Both the position numbers and the translations under genes were made by a program. This document shows positions 17,221 to 25,724 of a DNA stretch of 64,000 nt, in pieces; the first letter of the stretch is position 1, and every line of letters begins with the position of its first letter. The notes below the pieces were generated by a model that did not search any database, had not been told where the DNA came from, and saw only the letters and a program-made list of their open reading frames with translations. Source of the DNA: Streptomyces sp. NBC_00582 (GTDB taxonomy: Bacteria; Actinomycetota; Actinomycetes; Streptomycetales; Streptomycetaceae); the NCBI RefSeq assembly GCF_036345155.1, contig NZ_CP107772.1, positions 10,602,001 through 10,666,000 on the forward strand, in the 5' to 3' direction.

Positions 17221-18579
17221 TTACTGGCTGACCTTGAATCCCTGCTTGCTCGCGTAGGAGGTCACCTGCTGCTGGACGTCGTCGTTGACGGACGACCAGG
17301 CGCTCTGGCCCTGGAGGGCCTTGCCCACCTCACTGGTGTCGGTGTTGTAGGCGTAGTCCTGGAACGGGCTCCAGTCGAAGGCCGAGATGCCGTTCGCGGC
17401 GGGCACGAACACCGAGTTGATCTGCTGGCCGCCGAAGAAGTCGTACTTCTTGGACTTGAAGTACGCCCCGTTGAGGATCGGGTTGGACAGCGGGAAGAGG
17501 TACGCCTGGTCGATGCCGATCTTCCAGGCCGCCTCGGAGGTGCCGAACAGCTCCCGGGCGACCTCGGTGGCCTCCTTGGGATGCTTGGTCTGCGAGGTCA
17601 CCGAGAAGCTCGAACCGCCCCAGTCGCCCTGGGCGTTGCCGCCGGCCGTCCACTGCGGCAGCGGGGCGACACGCCACTTGCCGGCGGTCTTCGCGGCGAC
17701 GCTGGAGAGGTAGCCCGGGCCCCAGCCGGCCGCGATGTAGGTGGCGTACTTGCCGCTGCTCAGGCCGTTGTAGAAGTCGGTGGTGGCGTACGACTGGGTG
17801 TCGACCAGCTTGTTCTTGACCAGGTCGCCCCAGTACTCGTACACCTTCTTGGCGCTTGCGTCGTTCAGCTTCACGCCGATGTCCGGCAGCTTGCTCGCCG
17901 AGTAGGTGTAGGGGCGGGAGCCGGCCTGCCAGGTCAGGCCCTGGCGCCAGCCGGCGGCGGTCTCGTCGCTGCCGAAGTCGGTCATGTAGGCGCTGGGGTC
18001 GGCCTTGTGCAGCTTGGCCGCCTCCTCCTTGTACTGCGCCCAGGTGGTCGGCACCTTGAGGTCGTACTTCTTGAAGAGGTCGGCCCGGTACATCATCGCC
18101 ATCGGGCCGCCGTCGACCGGGATGGCGTAGACGTGGTCGCCGTCGGAGGCCTGCTTCCAGGCCCAGTCGACGTAGTTGCCCTTGTCCTCGTTCGCACCGT
18201 ACTTGCCCATGTCGAGCAGACCCTTGGTGAGCTGGATGGTCGGCAGCTCCTGGAACTCCAGCATGACGACGTCCGGGGCGCCCTGGCCCGCCTTCAGCGC
18301 GGTCTTCAGCTTGGTGTACTCGTCCTGGCCGACGCCCGCCTGCACCCAGTCGACCTGGACGTCCTTGTGGGTCTTGTTGAACTGGGCCACGACCTGCTTG
18401 AACTGCGGGTACCAGGCCCACACCTTGATGTGCACGGGACCGCTCGGCGCACCGCTGGAGCTGCCGCCGCCGCCCCCGCCGCCGCAGGCCGCGAGGAGCA
18501 CACCGGCGAGGGCGGCGGAGGTCGCCGCGAACGCTGTTCGGCGGACGGAACGGAGCTGGGGCTTTCTGCTGGACGACAT
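17221..18579 (-). CDS. Extracellular sugar-binding lipoprotein of ABC importer
   Basis: Family 1 solute-binding protein of 452 residues. The signal peptide ends in the lipobox LLAAC with the acylated C32, followed by a glycine/serine linker. The binding domain starts VHIKVWAWYPQFKQVVAQFN, and the aromatic-rich segments GWGPGYLSSV and WGGSSFSVTS are typical of oligosaccharide binders. ATG 18579 follows AGGAG. It is the first gene of the importer operon, and its promoter is probably near 19065-19101. An arabino-oligosaccharide ligand is inferred from neighbours. Confidence 0.92.
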   Translation of the reverse strand: MSSSRKPQLRSVRRTAFAATSAALAGVLLAACGGGGGGGSSSGAPSGPVHIKVWAWYPQFKQVVAQFNKTHKDVQVDWVQAGVGQDEYTKLKTALKAGQGAPDVVMLEFQELPTIQLTKGLLDMGKYGANEDKGNYVDWAWKQASDGDHVYAIPVDGGPMAMMYRADLFKKYDLKVPTTWAQYKEEAAKLHKADPSAYMTDFGSDETAAGWRQGLTWQAGSRPYTYSASKLPDIGVKLNDASAKKVYEYWGDLVKNKLVDTQSYATTDFYNGLSSGKYATYIAAGWGPGYLSSVAAKTAGKWRVAPLPQWTAGGNAQGDWGGSSFSVTSQTKHPKEATEVARELFGTSEAAWKIGIDQAYLFPLSNPILNGAYFKSKKYDFFGGQQINSVFVPAANGISAFDWSPFQDYAYNTDTSEVGKALQGQSAWSSVNDDVQQQVTSYASKQGFKVSQ

Positions 18580-19077
18580 GAGCGGTCTCCTGGGTGTGGT
18601 GCCCGAGGGCAGGACGGAGTAGGGGAGGTGCGGGGTGCGGAACGGTGTGCAAAGGCGCGCCGGGCGCACGGAGGACGGGCGTGAGGGCGGTGAACGGGGT
18701 GCGGGCGTTGCGGGCACGCCGTCGCGGGTGAAGGGCGGCTGCCGCGGGCGCGAGGCGCTCGGGTGTGCTGCCCGCCTACGGATGCCGGCGGGCGGACGTC
18801 GATCGACGCGGGAGGGTGGGCGTGCGCGACGTCGGTGAGGGGGGAGGCGGCTCGGTGATCAGCGCGGCGGGCGCGCCGGACGACGGCTCAGACCGCGGTG
18901 AGTAAAGAGTGATGCCCCATCAGGACGGGTGCGGCTCCCGGCCCGTGAGAGGTTGCTGGTCCCACAGCAGCTCCTCCTGTTCATCCCCGTGATCGCTCGC
19001 GGGGATCCGGTCCGCGGCGCGGTGACGCCACGGTCCCTGGGTATCTGATCCGCTGGGACCAGGCCCTTCTGCTACGC
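18580..19077. other. Long leader between the binding-protein gene and the LacI operators
   Basis: No credible gene is seen on either strand. The stretch separates the binding-protein start from the palindromic operators by about 500 bp. If transcription begins near 19065, as the promoter-like elements suggest, the importer mRNA would have an unusually long 5' untranslated region. Confidence 0.5.
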
Positions 19078-19165
19078 TTTGCAGCGCTGCAAAAGTGTTA
19101 ACCGAGAAGTTGCCGCGCTGCAAGAGGCGCAGGCGACCTCTTGAGGGAAAATTTCAGCGCTGAAA
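19078..19165. promoter_or_regulatory. Three LacI-type operators upstream of the arabinose regulator
   Basis: TTTGCAGCGCTGCAAA (19078-19093, perfect), TTGCCGCGCTGCAA (19110-19123, one mismatched pair) and TTTCAGCGCTGAAA (19152-19165, perfect) share an AGCGCT-like core. On the minus strand TTAACA (complement of 19096-19101) and GCGTAG (complement of about 19072-19077) could be -35 and -10 boxes with the first operator filling the spacer. This would let the regulator block both itself and the importer. Confidence 0.75.
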
Positions 19166-19190
19166 CCGACATCTGGGATGAAGGTGACAT

Positions 19191-20234
19191 ATGGCTAAGG
19201 GCGTCACACTCCGCGACGTCGCGGAGCTCGCCGGCGTCTCCAGCCGGACCGTGTCCAACGTGGTCAACGGCTACGCCCCCGTCGCCGAGGCCACCCGGGT
19301 CCGGGTTCAGCAGGCCGTCGACCAGCTCGGCTACCGGCCCAACGTGCTGGCCCGCAACCTCGCCGCGGGGCGCTCGGGCCAGATCGCCGTCGTGGTGCCC
19401 TACCTGGACACGCCGTACTTCGCCGAACTCCTGCAGGGCATCATCCGCGCGGCCCGCGTCCAGGGCTACAACGTCCTGATCGACCAGACGGACGGCGACG
19501 CCGAGCACGAGAAGCAGTTCCTCACCCGGGGCTCCCAGTCCCTTCTCTTCGACGGCGTCATCTTCAGCCCCCTCGGCCTCGCCCAGTCCGACCTCTCCGG
19601 GCGGGATCCGGGCCTGCCGCTCGTCGTGCTCGGCGAGCGGGTGAGCGACGGCGGTTTCGACCATGTCGGCATCGACGACGTGGCCGCCTCCCTGGAGGCG
19701 ACCGAGCATCTGCTCGGCCTCGGCCGGCGCCGCGTCGCCGCGATCGGCGACCAGCCCTACCGCACCGGCGAGGCGGCCCAACTGCGCACCCGGGGCTACC
19801 GGTTGGCACACGAGCGGGCCGGACTGGCCGTCCGCGAGGAACTCGTCGTCTCCACCCCGCGCTTCAACCGCTCCGACGGAGCGAGCGCCATGGCCCACCT
19901 CCTCGACCTGGAGGAACCGCCCGACGCGGTCTTCTGCTACAGCGACCTCGTCGCCCTGGGCGCCCTGCACACCCTGGCCGCACGCGGACTGCGCGTCCCC
20001 GAGGACGTCGCCGTCGTCGGCTACGACGACATCGAGGACGGCCGCTACTCCAATCCGTCCGTCACCACGGTCTCCCCGGACAAGAAAGTGATCGCGGAGA
20101 CGGCGGTGGAACGACTGCTCAAGCGGATCGGCAGCCCGACCCCCGTCCCGGGCAGGGAGATCCGGGCGCCGCACCGGCTGATTCCACGAGCCAGCACCAT
20201 GGGGCGACCCGCGGCGCCAGCCGACGGATCGTGA
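19191..20234 (+). CDS. LacI-family regulator of arabinose/arabinan utilisation
   Basis: Repressor of 347 residues. The HTH (LRDVAELAGVSSRTVSNVVN, then LGYRPNVLARNL) occupies the first 55 residues. The effector domain has HVGIDDVAASLEAT and the C-terminal DVAVVGYDDIEDGRYSNPS, the typical sugar-sensing arrangement. ATG 19191 follows AAGGTGA. It is divergent from the importer operon, and three matching palindromes lie just upstream. It most likely represses the importer and enzyme genes until an arabinose-derived inducer appears; the exact ligand is not visible. Confidence 0.92.
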   Translation: MAKGVTLRDVAELAGVSSRTVSNVVNGYAPVAEATRVRVQQAVDQLGYRPNVLARNLAAGRSGQIAVVVPYLDTPYFAELLQGIIRAARVQGYNVLIDQTDGDAEHEKQFLTRGSQSLLFDGVIFSPLGLAQSDLSGRDPGLPLVVLGERVSDGGFDHVGIDDVAASLEATEHLLGLGRRRVAAIGDQPYRTGEAAQLRTRGYRLAHERAGLAVREELVVSTPRFNRSDGASAMAHLLDLEEPPDAVFCYSDLVALGALHTLAARGLRVPEDVAVVGYDDIEDGRYSNPSVTTVSPDKKVIAETAVERLLKRIGSPTPVPGREIRAPHRLIPRASTMGRPAAPADGS

Positions 20235-20499
20235 GCACGGGGGCGGGCGCAAGACGGGTACCTGCCGCACCGGGACCCGCCGACGACCGCGCCCACGGCC
20301 GCGCACGGCAGATCCAGCGGGCAAGCCGTAGAACGCCAGGAGTTCCCCGGTCTCGTCGGTGACCTTCCCGCCGATGACGCCGATCAGGACCATGACGCAC
20401 ACGGCGCCGGACACCGTGACGCCGCCGCGGTCGCCGCACCGCCGCGAGCGGTCCGCCGCCGTAACGTCACCGCGCCGTGCTCGCCCACCCCGGTCCGCA
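20235..20499. other. Gap with a possible membrane-protein relic
   Basis: On the minus strand between about 20310 and 20414 the frame reads VSGAVCVMVLIGVIGGKVTD, then ETGELLAFYGLPAG, which looks like a membrane segment of a lost protein. No intact gene can be proposed. Confidence 0.25.
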
Positions 20500-21444
20500 T
20501 CAGGCCGGACGACCGTGAGGTGATGTGCCCGGTGCTGGGCCGCGAGCCGTCCTCCGGGCCTCCTGGGGTCGGATCACTGGCGCCGCCGGGAGAACCGCGC
20601 CGAGCGAGTACAGGATGGGCAGGTAGGTGTCGCCGAAGGGGAACCGGTACAGACCGTCCGGACCCCGCGGGAGGATGTGACGACCGTCCGTCTCCGTCTG
20701 CGTGTGCTCGCCGAGCCGCTCCACGACCAGCCCCGCCGCAGCGGCCGCCGTCACGACCTCGCCGACCGAGTACGGGTACTGGGTGGACTTCCTCGGCTCG
20801 CAGGGGGCGTCGGCGTGGGCGTACGTGCCCGTCATCGCGTCATGCTGGGGCGCGCCGCCGCCGTAGGGCCAGTCGGCCACGAAGGGGTCGAACGTGAGCA
20901 CCGTCTGGAAGACGGGGTGAAGGTCCACGAGAACGAGTCGGCCGCCCGGCCGCAGTGCTCTCGCAGCGCCGCCCATCCAGGCATCCAGGTCACCGATCCA
21001 CGACAGGATTCCATAGGTGGCGACGACCAGGTCGAACCTGCCTGCCAGCGCATCGGGGAGGTGCTGGGTGTCCGCCTCGACGAACTCCGCGGCCAGACCC
21101 GTCTGTTCCGCCAAGGTCCGCGCTCGTGCGATCGCTGTGGGGGAGAAGTCCACGCCGGTGACGTGTGCGCCCAGGCGCGCCCAGTTCAGGGTGTCCATCC
21201 CGAAGTGGCATTGCAGGTGCAGGAGATCCTTGCCTGCCACGTCGCCCGCGAGTTCACGTTCGATCCCGCGCAGCGTCTGACCGCCGGCGAGGAATGACGG
21301 CACGTCGTACGACCGGTCTTCAGGGTCGGTTCCGTGGAACTCGGCGAGGTCGTCCCACAGGGCCCGGTTGGCCGCGAGACCGTCCCCGGCTGCTACACCG
21401 TCCTCGCAGGCACGCACGCCGTCAGGTGTGTTCTCAGCTGCCAT
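20500..21444 (-). CDS. Class I SAM-dependent methyltransferase
   Basis: Cytosolic methyl transfer from S-adenosylmethionine to an unknown acceptor. The 314-residue protein has the Rossmann methyltransferase core: motif I DLLHLQCHFGMDT, then VTGVDFSPTAIARARTLAEQ, FDLVVATYGILSW and ALRPGGRLVLVDLHP. The extended C-terminal part (YPYSVGEVVTAAAAAGLVVE) is common in small-molecule methyltransferases. ATG 21444 follows AGGGGAA. No biosynthetic neighbours reveal the acceptor. Confidence 0.9.
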   Translation of the reverse strand: MAAENTPDGVRACEDGVAAGDGLAANRALWDDLAEFHGTDPEDRSYDVPSFLAGGQTLRGIERELAGDVAGKDLLHLQCHFGMDTLNWARLGAHVTGVDFSPTAIARARTLAEQTGLAAEFVEADTQHLPDALAGRFDLVVATYGILSWIGDLDAWMGGAARALRPGGRLVLVDLHPVFQTVLTFDPFVADWPYGGGAPQHDAMTGTYAHADAPCEPRKSTQYPYSVGEVVTAAAAAGLVVERLGEHTQTETDGRHILPRGPDGLYRFPFGDTYLPILYSLGAVLPAAPVIRPQEARRTARGPAPGTSPHGRPA

Positions 21445-21620
21445 CGAAGGCTTCCCCTCTGCATTCTGTCCAAGAGACGCTTCCGCGCAGCCGGTTGGAG
21501 GACGACCGAGGGTGTCCTGACGGCTCGGATTGTCCCGCTGGGCGTCGTTGGTGTGCATGCCCGGCACCATGCGAATGGACGCGCCGGGCCCCTGGCCGGC
21601 CCGCCCGCGCAGACGGGATC

Positions 21621-22031
21621 TCAGGCACGCCCTGCGCCCTGCGTGCTCGAACTCGAACGGTGCAGGCTCTGGCGCGGCGGCGAGGTGGCCGCTGTGGACG
21701 TCGGCTCTGCGAGCCTCGTGACCGCCTCGACCCGCCTCCCCGCCATGCGGCACCCAAGGCAGTCCGGGTGCCCCCGCCGGGCGCCGGGATCCTTCACCCG
21801 CCAGTCCCACTGGTCGGCTGGGCGGGGGCCGCTGGGCTTCCCCCAGCCCGCCAGGTGCAGGAGCCAGGTGATGGCCGCGGCCAGGGCGATCACCGCCGTA
21901 CCGGAGATGATCAACGCCGTGGAAACAGTGATCACTCCGAGGCCCGCGACGCAGAAGCCGGCCAGTGCGACGGCTGTTCCGGTCCAGCCGGCCACCGTAT
22001 GACCCAGGTCCACGTTTTCGTGCGCGCCCAT
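21621..22031 (-). CDS. HGxxPAAW-like small membrane protein
   Basis: Protein of 136 residues with two membrane spans (about 18-42 and 45-68). The N-terminal GHTVAGWTGTAVALAGFCVA resembles the HGxxPAAW family of small actinobacterial membrane proteins, but the PAAW core is changed to VAGW. A cytosolic tail contains HPDCLGCRMAGRR with a CxxC pair and then a serine-rich end that may be an extension. ATG 22031 follows AAGGAGAG. Function unknown. Confidence 0.65.
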   Translation of the reverse strand: MGAHENVDLGHTVAGWTGTAVALAGFCVAGLGVITVSTALIISGTAVIALAAAITWLLHLAGWGKPSGPRPADQWDWRVKDPGARRGHPDCLGCRMAGRRVEAVTRLAEPTSTAATSPPRQSLHRSSSSTQGAGRA

Positions 22032-22200
22032 TTTCTCTCCTTCAAAGGGTTCAGCGAGTCAGATTCTGTTGACGTGACACAGGACGCGAAGGAGATCGCA
22101 TCGGCCGGTTGAACCGATACGCGGGACAAGGCCGGAACGTCTTGCGGCACGAACCTCCGCAGCGGCAGCCTCGCCCTCTCCCTGCCCTAACGGAGCCGCG

Positions 22201-22611
22201 TCACAAGTGCGCCCTGGGCCGGTCGCGTTGCGCGGAACGGGCTTCCTCGGACGCGGTCGCAGGGAGATGGTCCTGTGCCCACACGGTCAGGGCGGCCAGG
22301 GGAATGAGGAGCGCCTTGCCGTGGGAGGCGAGCGTGTAGAGCGTGGGTGTCGGTGTGCCGGGGTGGGCGGTGGGGGCCACCAGGCCGAGGGCGGTCATCT
22401 CCCGGAGGCGCCGGGTGAGCAGGCCGTCGCTGAGGCCGGGGGCGCGCTCGCGAAGGAGGTGGAGGTCGGCCGGGCCCTTGGCGAGGGCGGTGATGACGAG
22501 CCCGGTGCCGCGTGTGCCGAGGAGAGCGGAGGCGCGGGTGAGGGCTTCCAGGGGCTCGGGCAGTGGGGGAGGTCCGGGCTGGTGCGCCGTCTGAGTGCGC
22601 GGCGGAGTCAT
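22201..22611 (-). CDS. HxlR-like winged-helix regulator
   Basis: DNA-binding protein of 136 residues. TGLVITALAKGPADLHLL and SDGLLTRRLREMTALGLVAP match the HxlR winged helix, and the wing TPTLYTLASHGKALLIPL follows. It lacks the N-terminal cysteine that redox-sensing HxlR members carry. It is third in an apparent operon behind the nitroreductase and the MFS exporter (104 bp after the latter) and so may control them. Confidence 0.78.
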   Translation of the reverse strand: MTPPRTQTAHQPGPPPLPEPLEALTRASALLGTRGTGLVITALAKGPADLHLLRERAPGLSDGLLTRRLREMTALGLVAPTAHPGTPTPTLYTLASHGKALLIPLAALTVWAQDHLPATASEEARSAQRDRPRAHL

Positions 22612-22715
22612 GTCGCTTCCTTCCCGGTACGGCGCGCGGGACGCATCGTGGTCCCTCGCGCCGCCCGTCGTGGTGGATGTGTCCGGCGGTCGTTCGTCCG
22701 GCGGTCGTTCGGTGG

Positions 22716-24302
22716 CTACGCCGTCGCCTTCGCCGCGTCGCGGTCGGTGCCGGTGCCGTCGGTCTGGGTGTGCACGGCGACCGTGCCGGGCTTGCCGGTG
22801 CGGCGCAGCAGGCCGGTGACGACGACGGCGGCCAGGGCGGTGGTCGCGGCGCCGCTGAGGAGTGCGAGGTGCATTCCGGAGGCGAAGGCGTCGCGGGCCC
22901 GTTCGATCAGTGCGGGGTTGCCCGTGGCGTGGCCGATGTGGTTGGCGGCGGCGAGGGAGGAGCGTGCCGCGTGCGCGACCGGGGCGGGGAGCCCGCTGGT
23001 GTCGAGCCCGTCGCGGTACCGGGCGCTCATGAGGCTGCCGAGGACGGCGATGCCCAGGGCGCCGCCGAGTTCGCGTGACAGGTCGTTCACGGCGGATCCC
23101 ACGTTCTGCAGACGGGGCGGCAGGGCGTCGGTGATCGCCGCGGTGGCCGGCGTCGTGGCAAGGCCCATGCCCGCGCCGAGCGGCAGGAGCCCGCCGGCGA
23201 CCAGCCAGTACGAACTGCCGGCGTCGAGCTGGGCCAGCACGACCAGGCCGGTGGTGACCAGGAGAAGGCCGACGGTCCAGGGGCCGCGGGCGCCTCGCCG
23301 GGCGACCAGGCGCGGGGTGAGCCGGGCGCTGGGGATCATCGCCGCGGACATCGGCAGTACGCTCACCGCGGCCATCAGGGCGCTGTCACCGCGCACCAGC
23401 TGGAGGTACTGCATGGTCACGAAGATGAATCCGAAGAAGGCGAAGAACTGCAGTGTGGTCGAGATCGATCCGGCCGCGAACGCCTTGTGGCGGAACAGCC
23501 TCGGGTCGAGCAGGGGGTGCGGGTGCTTCAGTTCCCAGGCGACGAAGGCGGCGAGGACGGCGAGCCCGAGGGCCATGCCCACCAGGGTCCGCGTGCTGCC
23601 CCAGCCGTGCTCGGGCGCCTCGATGACCGAGTAGACCAGCGTTCCCAGCCCGGCCACCGTCAGAGCCGCTCCGGTCACGTCCACCCGCTGCTTGCCCGGC
23701 TGCGCGGACTCCGGCACGAAGAGGTGGGTGCCGATGAACGCCACCCCGGCCATCACGGTGTTCAGCCAGAACACCGATCGCCATGACCACGCCTCGAGCA
23801 GCGCTCCCGAGGCGAAGAGTCCGAGCGCGGCGCTGGCGCCCGCGACCGCTGCCCAGATGCTGATGGCACGCGCCTGCTGGGCGCGGGGGAACGTGCTGGT
23901 GATCGTGGAAAGGGTGGCGGGCATGACGAATGCGGCTGCCACGCCGAGCACCGCGCGAAGGGCGATCAGGACGCCCGGTTCGGTCGTGAAGGTCGCGGCG
24001 AGCGACACTCCCGCGAACAGTCCGACACCGCCCAGCAATGCCCTGCGACGGCCGAAGCGGTCGCCGAGGGTCGCGGCGAGCAGCAGGAACGATGCGAAGA
24101 TCAGACTGTAGGCGTCGATGATCCACGACAGCTGGGTCTGGTTGGCGTGTGTCTCCCGGGCGATGTCGGGCAGCGCCACGCTCAGCGATGCCATCGCCGA
24201 TACGACGGTCGCCAGGGCCAGGCAGGTGACGGCCAGAACGGGGCCGGTGCGCACGGCGCGCACTGGTCCGGTGGCCGGGTGCGAAACGGGGGAGCCGGGC
24301 AT
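22716..24302 (-). CDS. MFS multidrug exporter, DHA2 (14-TMS) family
   Basis: Proton-driven efflux pump in the cytoplasmic membrane, 528 residues, with about 14 membrane spans. Family signs are the motif A loop LGDRFGRRRALLGG after span 2, LSWIIDAYSLIFA at span 1-2 and motif C-like GASAALGLFASGALLE. ATG 24302 follows AGGAG. It lies 66 bp downstream of the nitroreductase and ahead of HxlR on the same strand. Exported compound unknown. Confidence 0.92.
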   Translation of the reverse strand: MPGSPVSHPATGPVRAVRTGPVLAVTCLALATVVSAMASLSVALPDIARETHANQTQLSWIIDAYSLIFASFLLLAATLGDRFGRRRALLGGVGLFAGVSLAATFTTEPGVLIALRAVLGVAAAFVMPATLSTITSTFPRAQQARAISIWAAVAGASAALGLFASGALLEAWSWRSVFWLNTVMAGVAFIGTHLFVPESAQPGKQRVDVTGAALTVAGLGTLVYSVIEAPEHGWGSTRTLVGMALGLAVLAAFVAWELKHPHPLLDPRLFRHKAFAAGSISTTLQFFAFFGFIFVTMQYLQLVRGDSALMAAVSVLPMSAAMIPSARLTPRLVARRGARGPWTVGLLLVTTGLVVLAQLDAGSSYWLVAGGLLPLGAGMGLATTPATAAITDALPPRLQNVGSAVNDLSRELGGALGIAVLGSLMSARYRDGLDTSGLPAPVAHAARSSLAAANHIGHATGNPALIERARDAFASGMHLALLSGAATTALAAVVVTGLLRRTGKPGTVAVHTQTDGTGTDRDAAKATA

Positions 24303-24368
24303 GGGGGAGTCTCCTTTAAAACGGAACGGGTGGACGGGCGGCGCAGCGGACTCACCGCCCCGTGAGGG

Positions 24369-25571
24369 TCAGCCGGTTACGACGTCGTCGAGGCTGCGAC
24401 GCGGGCTGAGGCCCGCAGTGCGCTCGGGGTGGCCGATGCGGAAGGACAGCAGGCCGGTTGAGGCGGGGCGGCTGAGCAGAGCGGCCCAGCGGGCGGAGAA
24501 GACATCGGGGTTGCCGGCCGCGGTGTCGCGGTCGATGCGTTCGGTGATCTGGTTCATGTGGTGCAGGCCGAGGCCGAGCGCGGTGGCGGTCAGGTGCATC
24601 CGGGCCAGCAGCCGTCCGCCGTTGACCTGGGCGGTTCGGTCCGTGACGTCGTCGACGGCGATGACGCCGTAGGCGGCCGCGGTCGCGGTGTGCACCTCGC
24701 GGGTGGCCTTGACCCAGTAGGCGTCGCCGTCCTTGCGGGACTGCGCCGGCAGGAGTTTCGCGGCGAACAGGGTCAGCCCGCCCAGACCCTGACCGTCGAG
24801 GGTGAGCCCGTCGCGGTGCTGGTCGATGCTGCCGCGCGAGCTGCGGAACCAGGTGAACGCCTCGGCCGACTGAGCGGTGTCGGCGGTGATCGCCTCGGTG
24901 GCCTCGACGTAGAGCCGGCCCAGCCGCTCACGCGCCGCCCCGTCGGTGATCCACAGCACCCGCGCACCGTCGATGCGGGAGCTCTGCTCGGTGAAGCCGG
25001 CCAGGTCGACGGGCGTGGACTTGTACGGCCCGCGGTTGGTGTGCCGGTACGGGATCGCGGCGGCGAGGTCGCGGTCCTGCCCACTGCCGCCCTCGCGCAG
25101 CACGATCCGCGCCACATGGTCGGAGGCGAGGCCGTCCGGGAAGAGGGTGACCTTCGTGGTGAGACCGGCCGCTCCGGCGGCGATCACCATGTTCTCCACG
25201 GCGCAGCCGAGCCCGGCGAAGTGTTCGCGGCCACTGGCGTCGTTGAGCGGCATCCGCCGGCTGGGGTCGGAGTGGACGTCGAGGGTGTCTGCGGCGGCGC
25301 GGATGCGCCACGGCTGGGTGTTGTGCGGGTTGCACGCCAGGACGCCGGCGGCGACCACCCTCTCGACGCCGGACAACGAGGCCCAGTCGTGCCAGAGCTC
25401 GTAGGGATCGCCGGATCCGGCGCTGAAGGCGCCGTTGGTGATCGCCCGGACCCCGCCGACGCCCACGCCGAGAGCGGCCACCGAGCCGATGCCGAGGCCG
25501 GTCAGCTTCAGCGCGTCCCTGCGGGTGAAGGCGGTCTCCGGGGGTTCGTCCGTGACGGTGTCATTGGCCAT
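24369..25571 (-). CDS. Acg-type FMN-binding nitroreductase-family protein with Tat signal
   Basis: Protein of 400 residues. The N-terminus carries a twin-arginine motif FTRRDALKLTG followed by a glycine/alanine-rich hydrophobic stretch, so export or membrane attachment through Tat is likely. The body matches the Acg group of nitroreductases (mycobacterial Rv2032 relatives): LACNPHNTQPWRIR, LGCAVENMVIAA, IPYRHTNRGPY and LGLGLHHMNQ. Members bind FMN but often lack nitroreductase activity. ATG 25571 is taken as start. Divergent from the LuxR-type regulator. Confidence 0.88.
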   Translation of the reverse strand: MANDTVTDEPPETAFTRRDALKLTGLGIGSVAALGVGVGGVRAITNGAFSAGSGDPYELWHDWASLSGVERVVAAGVLACNPHNTQPWRIRAAADTLDVHSDPSRRMPLNDASGREHFAGLGCAVENMVIAAGAAGLTTKVTLFPDGLASDHVARIVLREGGSGQDRDLAAAIPYRHTNRGPYKSTPVDLAGFTEQSSRIDGARVLWITDGAARERLGRLYVEATEAITADTAQSAEAFTWFRSSRGSIDQHRDGLTLDGQGLGGLTLFAAKLLPAQSRKDGDAYWVKATREVHTATAAAYGVIAVDDVTDRTAQVNGGRLLARMHLTATALGLGLHHMNQITERIDRDTAAGNPDVFSARWAALLSRPASTGLLSFRIGHPERTAGLSPRRSLDDVVTG

Positions 25572-25636
25572 GACGTCTCTCCTGTCGCGCGGCCCCCGGT
25601 TGTGGCAGGAGACTCGCGCCGGACAGGGTGCCTGCG

Positions 25637-25670
25637 CACCACCCCGCCGCGAGATGTACCCGGGGTGGTG
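25637..25670. promoter_or_regulatory. Inverted repeat in the divergent LuxR/Acg control region
   Basis: CACCACCCC (25637-25645) and GGGGTGGTG (25662-25670) form a 9-bp inverted repeat with a 16-nt gap, centred between the two divergent starts. It could be the binding site of the LuxR-type regulator. Confidence 0.35.
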
Positions 25671-25724
25671 GGGCTGGCAGAATCGGCGTCGGGTTGCGGT
25701 GCCGCGCCGCAGGTCGGGAGCGTC

